Counted from the stretch's first letter, positions 1-9,158 are shown. The stretch: DNA of 64,000 nt from JBFWWP01 sp050246115 (GCA_050246115.1 JBFWWP010000010.1:96266-160265), one strand, 5' to 3'. Program-made: numbers and translations. The notes: generated by a model from the letters alone, not told the origin.

Positions 1-885
1 CCCGGCGCGCGCCATGTCGCGCAGCTGGATCAATCGAGGCAGGTGCGTGAGGCGCCGTCCTTCGAGCCGCGCCACCTCGGTCTCCAGGTGACTGCGCTCT
101 TTGTCACTGGCTTGCGCGAGCTTCTCGCGGGCCGCGGCGAGCGCGCGCGCGAGCGCGGCGGCGGGGTCCGGGTGACACGCCACCGCGGTGTCGCCGAGCA
201 TGGTTTCCGGGCGGGTGGTGGCAACCACGACGAACTCGGGCTCACCCGGTTGCGGGTCGATCACCGGATAGCGGAGGTGCCAGAAGTGGCCCTGCACTTG
301 CGCGTACTCGATCTCGTCATCGGCGACGGCCGTTTGCAAGTGGCAGTCCCAGTTCACCAGCCGGTTGCCGCGGTAGATGAGGCCGTCCTCGAACATGCGG
401 TAGAACGTGTGTCGGACCGCGCGCGCGCACACCGCGTCCATGGTGAAGCGCTGCCGCTCCCAATCGCACGAGCAGCCCATGGCTTGCTGTTGGGTCACGA
501 TGCGGCGCTGAAACTGGTCCTTCCAGTCCCAGATCCGCTGGACCAGCGCTTCGCGACCGATGTCGTGACGAGTCTTTCCCTCGAGTTCGAACAGCCGCTT
601 CTCGACGACCGCTTGGGTCGCGATGCCGGCGTGATCGGTGCCGGCCATCCACAGCGTGTTCTCACCGAGCATGCGGTGCCACCGGATGAGCAGGTCCTGC
701 ATCACGTTATCCATGGCGTGCCCCATGTGGAGTGCGCCGGTGACATTGGGGAGCGGCATCATGACGACGTAGCGATCGGTCCGGGCATCGGGAGTCGCGT
801 GGAAAGCGTGGTTCCCGAGCCACGTCTCGGTGACGCGCACCTCGGTGGCCTTGGGCTCGTACTGTTTGGGGATCTCGTCGGCCAT
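1..885 (-). CDS. valS: Valyl-tRNA synthetase, N-terminal part (runs off the window)
   Basis: Class I aminoacyl-tRNA synthetase that charges tRNA-Val in the cytoplasm. Reading the minus strand from the ATG at 885 gives an open frame of 295 codons to the window edge, so the C-terminal two thirds is outside. The protein begins MADEIPKQYEPKATEVRV. It shows the HIGH-type signature as HMGH within NVTGALHMGH near residue 55, the MAGTDHAGIATQ block typical of ValRS near residue 80, and the editing-domain start TTRPETMLGDTAVACHP near residue 225. A stretch rich in Ala, Arg and Glu follows (about 240-275), in the CP1 editing region. An AGGA Shine-Dalgarno sequence lies about 9 nt before the ATG. Identification is secure; only completeness is unknown. 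Confidence 0.95.
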   Translation of the reverse strand, partial: MADEIPKQYEPKATEVRVTETWLGNHAFHATPDARTDRYVVMMPLPNVTGALHMGHAMDNVMQDLLIRWHRMLGENTLWMAGTDHAGIATQAVVEKRLFELEGKTRHDIGREALVQRIWDWKDQFQRRIVTQQQAMGCSCDWERQRFTMDAVCARAVRHTFYRMFEDGLIYRGNRLVNWDCHLQTAVADDEIEYAQVQGHFWHLRYPVIDPQPGEPEFVVVATTRPETMLGDTAVACHPDPAAALARALAAAREKLAQASDKERSHLETEVARLEGRRLTHLPRLIQLRDMARAG

Positions 886-1786
886 GGAACGGTTCCTCAC
901 TCAACTCACAACGGGGTGGCCGCGGTCTTGCGCTCCCGCACACTGGGGGGAGGAACTCGCCGCCGCGCCGCCAGGACGACCCTGGGGGCCGAGAGACCGG
1001 ACGCTGCCGCTGCCGAACGGCGGCGTCAGGTGTCTCGCCGTCACCTCGCGCGACCCCGCCCCAGTCTTCCGCGGAAACGCGTGAACTTAGCTTTTGCGCG
1101 AGTCGCAAGTCAAGGTTCGGCCGCGCCCACCTACCAGGGCGCGCGGGAGCGGGTCGGTGGGGTATGGGCCCCTGATCTGCGTCACGATGGTGGGTCGATC
1201 GCCCAGCCCACCGACGAACGCTCCTGCTCCCCTTTCTTCTCCGCCGCCCTCCGCACCAACGCGGCGCATACTCGGAGCCCGCCTCCTTCCGCACATCCCG
1301 GCGCGCCCTGGAAGCGGGGACAGCTTGTCCGCATCCGCCTCGCGCCAAGGAGCCTCCCGCAGAGCACCCGGGCCCCAATGCCTCCCACCAACGTGAGCTC
1401 GGGCAAGCCGCGCCACTTCACCGACAAACGCTCGCTTTCAGCGCTGCTTTCTCGGACGGGGCTCTCCCGCCGAGAGTCCCGTCGTGACGCGAGGCTGTAC
1501 GTTACCCAATGCGGACATTGGAGGTTCCCCCGTAGGGGCTTGACCTCGGTCCGGGGGCGCCGCTTCCGGTTGCGATTGGCGCAACGACGAGTTAAGTTCC
1601 CGGATTCTGCCGGGTGTCGCGCCCCAGCAGTGGAACCCTCGCTCTGACGCAACCGCCCACCGGAGAGGCGAGCAGCGGTAGCGATCCAGCGGCGGGGCAC
1701 GTCACGATCCCTCCGGGTGAGGCAACTTCGTTGGTTCGCGTCGGCGCGGAACTCCGCGACGATCCCTCAGAGTCCAAGGAGCATTC
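886..1786. other. Intergenic region without a convincing gene
   Basis: About 900 bp between divergent valS and the M16 peptidase gene. Long open frames cross it on both strands, but their composition (Arg/Pro/Ala-rich, no recognisable motif, no Shine-Dalgarno start) is what random GC-rich DNA gives. It contains one arm of the REP-like repeat (1317-1390). It must also hold the promoters of the two flanking genes, which I cannot place with confidence. Confidence 0.6.
1317..1390 (+). repeat. REP-like repeat, single arm (copy A)
   Basis: Starts with GGACAGCTTGTCCGCATCCG and continues through CGCGCCA to CCTCCCACC. The same order of blocks (GACAGG-CTGTCCGCATC, GCGCCACGG, CCCCACGCCTCCCAC) is seen at 20439-20516 and, as an inverted pair, at 21306-21450. 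It lies in a spacer far from the transposase at 20574-21128, as expected of a dispersed REP copy. Confidence 0.6.
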
Positions 1787-3532
1787 ATGAGGCGAGCGAT
1801 TGTATTGTGTGTGCTGGCGTTGGCGCTGACCGCTCCGGCGGCGGCGCAGCAGGTCCAAGTGGAGTCCTTCCGACTCGACAACGGAATGGAGTTCTTGTTG
1901 TTGCCGCGGGCCGAGGAGCCCAACCAGGTCATGGCCGGCTGGGTGGCGCGGGTGGGGAGCGTCAACGAACGACCGGGGATCACCGGAATCAGTCACTTCT
2001 TCGAGCACATGATGTTCAAGGGGACGACGACGATCGGGACGCGCGATCCGCAAGCCGACGCCGCCTTCGCCCAGCAGCAGCACGAGGTGCGCGGGAAACT
2101 GCGCGAACTGCACCTCACCACGCAGTACGCGCGCTGGAAAGCCGGCGAGATCGCGGACCCATGGGATCCGGCGAACGATACCGCGGAGATGCAGGACTTG
2201 CGCGCCCAGCTGAAGAAGCTGATGGACGACCACCGCGCGGTCATCGTCAAGGACGAGTTCGACCAGGTCTACACGGCCGAGGGCGGAAGCCGCATGAACG
2301 CGTTCACGTCCCACGACGTCACTTTCTATTTCATCAACGTGCCAGCGAACAAGCTCGAGCTGTGGGCGTGGATGGAGTCCGATCGTTTGTCCGATTCCGT
2401 GTTCCGCGAGTTCTACTCGGAGCGTGACGTAGTGCACGAAGAGCGGCGCTTGCGCACCGAGTCGACCCCCACCGGGATCTTTCAGGAGCAGTTCGACGCC
2501 TTGTTCTGGCAGAGTTCGCCCTACTCCTGGCCGGTGATCGGTTGGACTTCGGACCTCAACAGCTACACCATCGAACAGGCGCGCGCGTACTTCGACATCT
2601 ACTACCGGCCCAACAACCTAGTCGGCGTAATGGTCGGCGACTTCGATCCCGCCACCGTCAAGCCGCAGTTGGTCCGCTACTTCGGTCGGCTCACGGCTGG
2701 CAGCCCGCCCCCGCCCGTGGTCACCCTCGAGGCCCCGCAGATCGCCGAGAAGCGCATGTACGCGGAGTGCGACTGCCAACCGCAGGTGGAGGTCAGGTAC
2801 CACACGGTTCCGTTCGGCCATGCCGACGAAGCCGCCCTCGAGGTCATGAGCTCCCTGCTCAACGGCGACACCGGCCGCCTCTACAAGGCGCTGGTCGAAG
2901 AACAGGAACTCGCTGTCGGCGCCAACGTGCAGCAAGACTCTCGCAAGTACGCCGGCGCGTTCTCGTTCAGCGCCGAGTGCAAGGCCGACGCCACCCCGCA
3001 GCAGCTCGAGGACGCTTGGTACGAGCAGCTCGCTCGCCTGCAGAGTGAACTCGTGCCCGCGGAGGAGCTGCAGAAGGTCAAGAACCAACAGCTCGCCAAC
3101 TCGTATCGACGTCTTCAGAGCAACAACTTCCTGATGATCCAGCTGGGCTACTTCGAGGCGCTGGGCGGCTGGGAGTACATCAATACGGCGCCGGAAAAGC
3201 TGCAGGCGGTGCAGGCGGAAGACGTCATGCGCGTGGCGAAGAAGTACTTCGCCAAGGAGAACCGCAGCGTCGTGAGCTACACCCGCAAGGCGGGCAGCAC
3301 CACGTCGGAGGATCCGGCGTTGGCCAGTCTGGATCCCGAGATTCGCAACATGGTGAAGCAGCAGGTCAAACAGTTGGCGCAGGTAGAAGATCCTGAGCAG
3401 ATCAAGACCATGCTGGCGCGCATGACCGAGCAGCAGGGACAAGTTCCGGCTGCCTTCAAACCCGCGGTCGAGTACGTCATCAGCAAGGCCCAGCAGCGAC
3501 TCGAGGAACTCGAGTCGGCGAAGAACAAGTGA
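1787..3532 (+). CDS. Secreted M16 (pitrilysin-family) zinc peptidase, catalytic member
   Basis: Predicted exported metallopeptidase of the insulinase/processing-peptidase family. Residues 1-21 form a signal peptide ending AAAQQ. The inverted zinc motif HxxEH is HFFEH at 70-74, inside GISHFFEHMMFKG, with the third ligand most likely Glu219 in ERDVVHEER. The family spacing between the motif and this Glu is about 76 residues; here it is about 145, because a charged, helical insertion (about 82-155) sits between them. The C-terminal M16 domain follows from about 255. The ATG at 1787 has AAGGAG 5 nt upstream. The next gene begins within a few bases of the stop and encodes an M16 homologue without the zinc motif, so the two probably form an operon and a heterodimer, as in known M16B pairs. 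Confidence 0.93.
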   Translation: MRRAIVLCVLALALTAPAAAQQVQVESFRLDNGMEFLLLPRAEEPNQVMAGWVARVGSVNERPGITGISHFFEHMMFKGTTTIGTRDPQADAAFAQQQHEVRGKLRELHLTTQYARWKAGEIADPWDPANDTAEMQDLRAQLKKLMDDHRAVIVKDEFDQVYTAEGGSRMNAFTSHDVTFYFINVPANKLELWAWMESDRLSDSVFREFYSERDVVHEERRLRTESTPTGIFQEQFDALFWQSSPYSWPVIGWTSDLNSYTIEQARAYFDIYYRPNNLVGVMVGDFDPATVKPQLVRYFGRLTAGSPPPPVVTLEAPQIAEKRMYAECDCQPQVEVRYHTVPFGHADEAALEVMSSLLNGDTGRLYKALVEEQELAVGANVQQDSRKYAGAFSFSAECKADATPQQLEDAWYEQLARLQSELVPAEELQKVKNQQLANSYRRLQSNNFLMIQLGYFEALGGWEYINTAPEKLQAVQAEDVMRVAKKYFAKENRSVVSYTRKAGSTTSEDPALASLDPEIRNMVKQQVKQLAQVEDPEQIKTMLARMTEQQGQVPAAFKPAVEYVISKAQQRLEELESAKNK

Positions 3533-3543
3533 GGCAGGTTCCC

Positions 3544-5028
3544 ATGATGCGATTTGGCACGATGTTCTCGATTGGCCTTCTGTGGACGCTGGGTACGACC
3601 GGCTTCGCGAGCGACTTGCCGGCCCACCCCCGCGAGATCCAGTTTCCGGAGCTTCGATTCGATGCTCCGGAACCGGGACAGCATCGCCATGTGCTCTCGA
3701 ACGGCGTCGTCGTTTACCTGGCGCGTACCATGGAGCTACCGCTGATCAACTTCCAGCTGCGCTTCCAGGGCGCAGGGTATCTCGACCCGGTAGGCAAGGA
3801 AGGTCTCACCGCAGCGATGGCCTCCATGCTTCGGCGCGGAGGTACGTTGACGGTGACGGCGCAGGCAATGGACGAGCGTTTCGATTTCCTCGCCGCCGAG
3901 GCGGGGGTTCGGGCGGCGCAGTTCAGCGTCGGCGCGTCGCTCAACACGATCGCGCAGAACCTGGACGACAGCTTTGCCCTCTTCATGGACATGTTGCGAA
4001 ATCCTGGGTTCCAAAAGGATCGCTTCGACATCTACCGAGACGAAGTGATCGAGTCCATGAAGCAGCGTAATGACGATGCCGACTCGATCATCGATCGCGA
4101 GTGGGACGCGCTGCTGTACGGACGCGAGCACTTCGAAGGTCGCGTGACCACTCAGAAGTCGCTGCAAGCCATTACCGTGGACGATCTGCGTGCGATGCAC
4201 GCGCGCGTCGTCCAGCCGGGGGGCCTGATCGTCGGCGTGACCGGTGCCTTCGAGCCAGCAGCAATGCTGGAGCGGCTGGAGCGAGCGTTCGCGGGCTGGA
4301 CCGTTCAGCCGCGGGTGCCCGATCCGCCGGCCCCGGAGAAGGTGCTCGAAGCGGGCGTCTACCACGTGGAGAAAGATATCCCCCAGGGCAAGGTGTACAT
4401 CGGCCACCGCTCGGTGAAGCTCGATGACCCCGATCAGCTCGAACTCGCCGTGATGGACCGCATTCTCGGTGCCGGCGGCTTCACCAGTCGCATCATGCGT
4501 AAGGTGCGGTCGGATGAGGGGCTGGCCTACACGGCGGGGGCGCGGACGAACCCCGGCGAGTACTACCCAGGCCAGTTCCGCGCGTTGTTCCAGTCGAAGA
4601 GCAGCACCGTGGCGCTCGCGACCAAGCTGATCCTCGGCGAGATGGAGCGCATTCGGACGGAGCCGGTTTCCACTGAGGAACTGGAGACTGCGAAGAACAG
4701 CATGGTCGAGGCGTTTCCCAGCATCTTCGGGTCCAAGGCGCAGACGGTCGATCGTTTCATTACCGAAGAGGCCCGTGGGCGTTCTTGGGACTACTGGCGG
4801 ACGTTCCGGGATCGGGTCCGGGCCATCGACGTGGCGGATATTCAGCGCGTTGCGGCCGAGCACTTGCACCCCGACAAGGTTGCGATCATGGTCGTTGGCA
4901 AGTGGGAGGACATTGGTCCAGGCGACATCGATGGTCGCGCCCGAATGGCCGAGTTCTTCGGGGGCAAGGTCACCCACCTGCCGTTGCGGGACCCGCTGAC
5001 CCAAGAGCCCATTCGCGACGTGAACTGA
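3544..5028 (+). CDS. Secreted M16-family protein, non-catalytic partner
   Basis: Second M16 homologue, 494 residues, with a signal peptide (MMRFGTMFSIGLLWTLGTTG, cleaved near FAS-D). At the place of HxxEH the sequence reads GLTAAMASMLRRGG, so all zinc ligands are gone and the protein cannot be a zinc peptidase. Family features such as the GG(F)TSRI(M)RK(V)R-x-GLAY block near residue 315-330 are kept, which matches the glycine/Arg-Tyr bearing regulatory subunits of M16B heterodimers. I chose the ATG at 3544, preceded by AGGCAGG, over an in-frame GTG at 3529 that overlaps the previous stop. A strong hairpin terminator follows at 5059. The likely role is to pair with the product of 1787-3532 and close its substrate chamber in the periplasm. 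Confidence 0.9.
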   Translation: MMRFGTMFSIGLLWTLGTTGFASDLPAHPREIQFPELRFDAPEPGQHRHVLSNGVVVYLARTMELPLINFQLRFQGAGYLDPVGKEGLTAAMASMLRRGGTLTVTAQAMDERFDFLAAEAGVRAAQFSVGASLNTIAQNLDDSFALFMDMLRNPGFQKDRFDIYRDEVIESMKQRNDDADSIIDREWDALLYGREHFEGRVTTQKSLQAITVDDLRAMHARVVQPGGLIVGVTGAFEPAAMLERLERAFAGWTVQPRVPDPPAPEKVLEAGVYHVEKDIPQGKVYIGHRSVKLDDPDQLELAVMDRILGAGGFTSRIMRKVRSDEGLAYTAGARTNPGEYYPGQFRALFQSKSSTVALATKLILGEMERIRTEPVSTEELETAKNSMVEAFPSIFGSKAQTVDRFITEEARGRSWDYWRTFRDRVRAIDVADIQRVAAEHLHPDKVAIMVVGKWEDIGPGDIDGRARMAEFFGGKVTHLPLRDPLTQEPIRDVN

Positions 5029-5058
5029 CGACGGTCGCGATACCCCCGTCGACTACTA

Positions 5059-5131
5059 AGAGCCGCGGGCACGGAGCCCGGGCGTTGGGAAGACCTACCT
5101 TCCCCGCCCGTGAGCCGTGCCCGCGGCTCTC
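5059..5131 (+). terminator. Hairpin terminator after the M16 operon
   Basis: A perfect 16-bp inverted repeat: AGAGCCGCGGGCACGG at 5059-5074 and its complement at 5116-5131. The 41-nt loop can itself form a GGGCG/CGCCC inner stem. It is followed by TCTTGTT and begins about 30 bp after the stop codon at 5028. Confidence 0.75.
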
Positions 5132-5305
5132 TTGTTGGGTTGCGGATCGGGTAACCGGTGGTCGACGGTGCCGATGCGCATCTTCCCGGCCGGTGCGGGG
5201 TGCGTTCCCAGGTCGGGTGGGTGGTCGTCGCACTCCAGTCGGGCTGGGACTGGGGCCGATAGACAGGGGGTGCGGCCGGCATTGTCTACACGGTGGAGGA
5301 GCCCC

Positions 5306-6775
5306 ATGGAGAAGTTCGATCTGGCGGTTATCGGCACGGGCCCGGCGGGTCACTTCGGCGCCATCCAGGCGGCCAAGGCGGGGCGCTCCGTCGTCGCCAT
5401 CGAGGCCACGGGGTCGGTGGGTGGTGCCGCGGTCTTCGGGACGATTCCCGCCAAGGCTCTGCGCGAGGCCACTCTGCACCTGATGGGCTTGCGCCAACGA
5501 ACCCACTATGGCGCGCACTACCGCGTGAAGCGTGATTTGTCGATTCGCGACCTGACGCGGAGCACCGAACAGATCATCTGCATGGAGCGAGACGTCCTCG
5601 AGGAGCAGCTGCGGCGCAATGGCGTCAAGATCGTTCACGGGTTCGCGAGTTTCGTCAGTCCGCATCAGGTCGTGACCGAAGGCCCCGATGGAGTGCGGGT
5701 GTTCGAAGTCGATCGTGTCCTCGTCGCGGTCGGGACGGTGCCGGCGCGTCCACCGGGCATCGATTTCGACGGTACCCGAATCATCGACTCCAACCAGATC
5801 CTGCAACTCGAGCGGATTCCGCAACGGCTCACCGTGATCGGCGCGGGTGTGATCGGGATCGAGTACGCCTGCATGTTCGCAGCGCTCGGGACCCAGGTCA
5901 CCCTCGTCAACCAGTCGGATCGTTTCCTGGACTTCGTCGATCGCCAGGTGCTCGAAGTTCTGTGCTATCACATGCAGGCGAACAACGTGCGCTTTCGCCT
6001 CGGCGAGACCATCTCCGACATGGAGAAGTGTGACTCGGGGGTGCTCCTGCGGACTGCCAGCGGCAAGACCATCGCCGGGGATTGCGTGCTCTACGCCGTG
6101 GGTCGACAGGGCAACACCGAGTTCCTGAACCTCGAGGCGGCCGGACTGGAGGCCGACAAGCGTGGTCGAATCGCGGTGAACGATGACTACCAGTGCGCCG
6201 TGCCCCACATCTACGCGGCCGGGGACGTGATCGGTTTCCCCGCGCTTGCGGCGACCTCGCGCGAGCAGGGGCGTCGAGCAATCTGCCACGCCTTCGGCCT
6301 CGAGTGTGTCGGGGGCAGCGAGGATCTGCCCTACGGGATCTACTCGATCCCGGAGATCTCCATGATCGGCCCAACGGAGCAGGAGTTGACGGCCAAGGGC
6401 ACCCCCTACGAGGTGGGGCTCGCCTGGTATCGCGAGATCGCGCGCGGGCACTTGCTCGGCGACGTGTCGGGATTGCTCAAGCTACTGTTCGATCCCGATA
6501 CCAAGAAACTGCACGCGGTTCACGCGGTGGGTGACGGCGCGACCGAACTGGTTCATCTCGGCCAGGCCGTTCGTGCGCTCGGTGGAACACTCGAGTACTT
6601 CATCGACACGGTGTTCAACTTCCCCACCCTCGCGGAGTGCTACAAAGTGGCCGCGCTCGACGGCTTGAATCGCGTGAACTATGCGCGGCGTGTCGGTTGC
6701 CGTTCGCGCTCAACGAGCGGGACCGCTGCCGCCTGCAGTCTCGAGGAGAGTCGGAACGTCGAGTCTGCGGTGTGA
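5306..6775 (+). CDS. sthA: SthA-like soluble pyridine nucleotide transhydrogenase
   Basis: Cytoplasmic FAD protein of the pyridine nucleotide-disulfide oxidoreductase family, predicted to exchange hydride between NADPH and NAD. It has an N-terminal FAD Rossmann motif (GTGPAGHFGAIQAAKAG, about 9-25), a second NAD(P) motif (GAGVIGIEYACMFAALG, about 172-188), the FAD motif YAAGDVIG near 305 and a dimerisation domain ending in DGLNRV. The redox-Cys position reads GGAAVFGTIPAKALRE, so neither Cys of the disulfide reductases is present; E. coli SthA keeps only one. The family member is therefore SthA-like rather than lipoamide or mercuric reductase. The ATG at 5306 has GGAGGAG 4 nt upstream; longer in-frame starts lack this. 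A basic, Ser-rich tail of about 30 residues follows the conserved C-terminus. Confidence 0.87.
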   Translation: MEKFDLAVIGTGPAGHFGAIQAAKAGRSVVAIEATGSVGGAAVFGTIPAKALREATLHLMGLRQRTHYGAHYRVKRDLSIRDLTRSTEQIICMERDVLEEQLRRNGVKIVHGFASFVSPHQVVTEGPDGVRVFEVDRVLVAVGTVPARPPGIDFDGTRIIDSNQILQLERIPQRLTVIGAGVIGIEYACMFAALGTQVTLVNQSDRFLDFVDRQVLEVLCYHMQANNVRFRLGETISDMEKCDSGVLLRTASGKTIAGDCVLYAVGRQGNTEFLNLEAAGLEADKRGRIAVNDDYQCAVPHIYAAGDVIGFPALAATSREQGRRAICHAFGLECVGGSEDLPYGIYSIPEISMIGPTEQELTAKGTPYEVGLAWYREIARGHLLGDVSGLLKLLFDPDTKKLHAVHAVGDGATELVHLGQAVRALGGTLEYFIDTVFNFPTLAECYKVAALDGLNRVNYARRVGCRSRSTSGTAAACSLEESRNVESAV

Positions 6776-6794
6776 CGTTGCCGCCAACCCCACT

Positions 6795-7682
6795 TCATCC
6801 GAGCTGTTCGTTGGGGACCGGGTTCTTGGGATCGCTGTAGTCGTAGAAGCCGCGGCCGCTCTTGCGTCCGTGGAGGCCGGCTAGGTACATCCTCTTCAGC
6901 AACGGCGGCGCGGCGTAGCGATCCGACTTGAACTCCTCGAACATGTTCACGGCGATATGGTACGTCGTGTCGATGCCGACGAAGTCTGCGAGCTCCAGTG
7001 GGCCCATCGGGTGACCGCAACCCAGCTTCATGCCTTGATCGATGTCGGCGATCGTGGCCACCCGGTTCTCGACCAGCCGAATGGCATCGAAGAGATAGGG
7101 CACGAGCAACACGTTCACGACGAATCCACACGTGTCCTTGGCAACGATGGGGTGTTTCCCGAGGCGTTTACAGAACGCGAGGAGATCCTCCATCACCTGC
7201 GGGGCGGTCTGCATGCCGCGAATGACCTCGACGAGCTTCATTACCGGCACGGGATTGAAGAAGTGGAGACCGGCGAACCGCTCGGGGTGCGGCGTTGCGG
7301 CGGCTAGCTCGGTGACGGAGATGTTGGAAGTGTTGGTGGCCAGGATCGCCGAGGCGGAGAGGTGCGGCGCGAGTTCGCGGTAGAGCGCCTTCTTGGCGGC
7401 CGAATCCTCGATGATGGCCTCGATGATGAGGTCCGCTCGCGATACTTCTTCGAGGTGCGTGCTGAAGCGGAGACGCTCGAGGATCGTGCGCTGGTCGAGT
7501 GCCGTCAGCTTGCCGCGCTCGACAGCCTTCGCCAGGGACTGTCCGATGCGTGCTTGTCCTCTTTGGAGCAAGTCGTCACTGACCTCGCGCACGGTCGTCG
7601 TGAAGCCCGATCGAGCACAGACCTCCGCGATACCCGAGCCCATGAGTCCGCAACCGACTACGGCCACTTCTTGGATCGGCAT
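6795..7682 (-). CDS. hbd: 3-hydroxybutyryl-CoA (3-hydroxyacyl-CoA) dehydrogenase
   Basis: Cytoplasmic NAD(P)-dependent oxidation of (S)-3-hydroxyacyl-CoA to 3-oxoacyl-CoA in beta-oxidation or butyrate-type metabolism. At 295 residues it matches the stand-alone single-domain enzymes. Visible: dinucleotide motif VGCGLMGSGIAEV (9-21), EAIIED near 93, TNTSNISV near 118, the catalytic His in LHFFNPVPVMKLVEVI (about 140-155), and the C-terminal dimer domain starting KDTCGFVVNVLLVPYLFDA and ending GRKSGRGFYDY. The ATG at 7682 has AAGGAAGG about 6 nt upstream. It converges on sthA with only 19 bp between the stops. An upstream hairpin with a U-run at 7786-7823 is oriented to affect its transcript. 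Confidence 0.93.
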   Translation of the reverse strand: MPIQEVAVVGCGLMGSGIAEVCARSGFTTTVREVSDDLLQRGQARIGQSLAKAVERGKLTALDQRTILERLRFSTHLEEVSRADLIIEAIIEDSAAKKALYRELAPHLSASAILATNTSNISVTELAAATPHPERFAGLHFFNPVPVMKLVEVIRGMQTAPQVMEDLLAFCKRLGKHPIVAKDTCGFVVNVLLVPYLFDAIRLVENRVATIADIDQGMKLGCGHPMGPLELADFVGIDTTYHIAVNMFEEFKSDRYAAPPLLKRMYLAGLHGRKSGRGFYDYSDPKNPVPNEQLG

Positions 7683-8129
7683 ACTTGGCCTTCCTTCCCT
7701 GCGGCGACTGATACCTGGATCCGCAACCCATGAGAAGGGGCTCTCCGGGAGCGGGCGGCTTCATCGGGGGGCAAACGGGGGGGCCAGAAAAGAGGAGAGC
7801 CCCGCCAGGGAAGGGCGGGGCTCCGGTCCGAATAGGCGGGCGCATTCTGCTGGGCGCCAATTCCAATAGCGGCCATAACGGGCGTCACAAGCGAGGTATA
7901 GAGTTCGCGCTGAGATACTGGACAGGTGACGGGATACTGATACCGTGTTTCGCGACTTCGCCCGGGCCTCCTCGAGAGAGAATAATAGTTGTCCGGTGGC
8001 CGGTTTCGGCTGCGGACGGGTCGGGTTTAGCGAAGCGAGTGCCGAGAACTGATGATTTGCCCTAAAGTGTTATCGAATATGGGTTTTCTGGTTCGTCGAC
8101 CGGCTCCCTGGAACCCCGGGAGGTGTAAA
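7683..8129. other. Divergent spacer between hbd and the PpiC gene
   Basis: No gene is seen. It holds a terminator-like hairpin on the minus strand (7786-7823) and, nearer the PpiC gene, two direct GATACTG repeats around 7914-7947 in an AT-richer stretch that may be promoter DNA. A short in-frame extension of the PpiC gene (from 8052) is open but has no start signal. Confidence 0.5.
7786..7823 (-). terminator. Terminator-like hairpin upstream of hbd
   Basis: GAGCCCCGCC (7797-7806) and GGCGGGGCTC (7814-7823) form a 10-bp perfect stem with a 7-nt loop. Read on the minus strand it is followed at once by TCCTCTTTTC, as in an intrinsic terminator. No minus-strand gene ends just upstream of it. It may attenuate the hbd leader or stop transcripts running back from the 8130 region. 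Confidence 0.5.
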
Positions 8130-9149
8130 GTGTCCGGCTGTCTGACACTCCGAGCCGCCACGATGGGGGGCAGGCGCCGTTGGCCCGTCACCTGGGCCAC
8201 GGCCGTCGGGTTCGTCGTCGCGTTCGCTGGGACCGTTGCCGCGCAGGGGGGGATGGCGGCGGTGGTCGAAGGTGAGCTCATCACCCGCTACCAGCTGGAG
8301 CGGGAGCTCGCGATTCGCATGATCGAGCTGGGGCGGCAATACCCGACCCAATCGCTCGACGCGCAGAAGGCCGAGATCCGCGCTCAGGTCCTGGACGAGC
8401 TCATTCTGCGACGCCTCCTGTTGCAGCGGTGCGACGCGGAACAGATCGAGGCCGGCCCCAAGGACATCGAGCGGTTCCTCGACCAGCAAGTCGAACGTGC
8501 TCGCCGCGAGGGTGAGACGGTCAAGGACCGCCACGAGTTTCTGCGTCGAGGCGCCGAGGCGACCGGTCAAACCGAGGAAGAGCTGACCGCGTTCTTTCGC
8601 GACCAGATTCGCATAGCGCGCCTCTATCACACGCGCGTGTTCAAGGACTCGTTCGTCTCACCCGAGGAGCTGCGCTCGTTCTACGACCAGCACCAAGCCA
8701 AGTTCGCGACCGCGCCGCGCCACGTCTTCCGGATGATTCTCGTCTTTCGCAACAACCCGGACCTCGAGACCATCGTGAGCCGAATCGAGGAAGAACTCGC
8801 TGCGGGCAAGAGCTTCGTCGACGTGCTCGGCCAGTACTCCGAAGGGTTGAAAGCGCGCGACGGTGGCTTGTACGACCTTGCCGATGAGGAACTCGACAGC
8901 TACCAGCTGCCGATCCCGACCGTCGTGCGCGGCCTCGAGCCAGGTCAGGTGAGTCCGCGCGTGATCTCCCCGGGTGCTGTTCACTACATCTTGCTCGAGA
9001 GCCGTACCCCAAGGAAGCAGTTGGCGTTCGAGGAAGCCCAGGAGCGCATTCAAGAACGGATCCTGCAGGAGCGCCGGTCGCTGCAGCAGCAGGCGTTCGA
9101 GCGCGAGTTGCGCGAGCACGCCAGCATCGAACGCCTCCTCCAGGATTAG
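8130..9149 (+). CDS. Periplasmic PpiC/SurA-type peptidyl-prolyl cis-trans isomerase
   Basis: Secreted parvulin-type foldase/chaperone. After a signal peptide (hydrophobic TWATAVGFVVAFAGTVAAQ, cleaved after AAQ) comes a helical SurA-N-like part (VVEGELITRYQLERELAIRM... through DELILRRLLLQRC) and, from about residue 195, a parvulin domain. That domain has the family landmarks RHVFRMILV, AGKSFVDVLGQYSEG, RDGGLYDL and LEPGQVSPRVISPGAVHYILLESR. I chose the GTG at 8130, which has GGGAGG 6 nt upstream; an in-frame ATG at 8163 would give a shorter but still complete signal peptide. The role is inferred to be folding of exported proteins, which fits the many secreted proteins in this window. It stands alone, with no operon partner. 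Confidence 0.88.
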   Translation: MSGCLTLRAATMGGRRRWPVTWATAVGFVVAFAGTVAAQGGMAAVVEGELITRYQLERELAIRMIELGRQYPTQSLDAQKAEIRAQVLDELILRRLLLQRCDAEQIEAGPKDIERFLDQQVERARREGETVKDRHEFLRRGAEATGQTEEELTAFFRDQIRIARLYHTRVFKDSFVSPEELRSFYDQHQAKFATAPRHVFRMILVFRNNPDLETIVSRIEEELAAGKSFVDVLGQYSEGLKARDGGLYDLADEELDSYQLPIPTVVRGLEPGQVSPRVISPGAVHYILLESRTPRKQLAFEEAQERIQERILQERRSLQQQAFERELREHASIERLLQD

Positions 9150-9158
9150 GCTGGATGG

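Noticed and set aside
43..1647. 534-codon open frame on the plus strand across valS and the spacer
   Set aside because: It is antisense to valS, has no ribosome site and only Arg/Pro/Ala-rich sequence without motifs; long shadow frames are expected at this GC.
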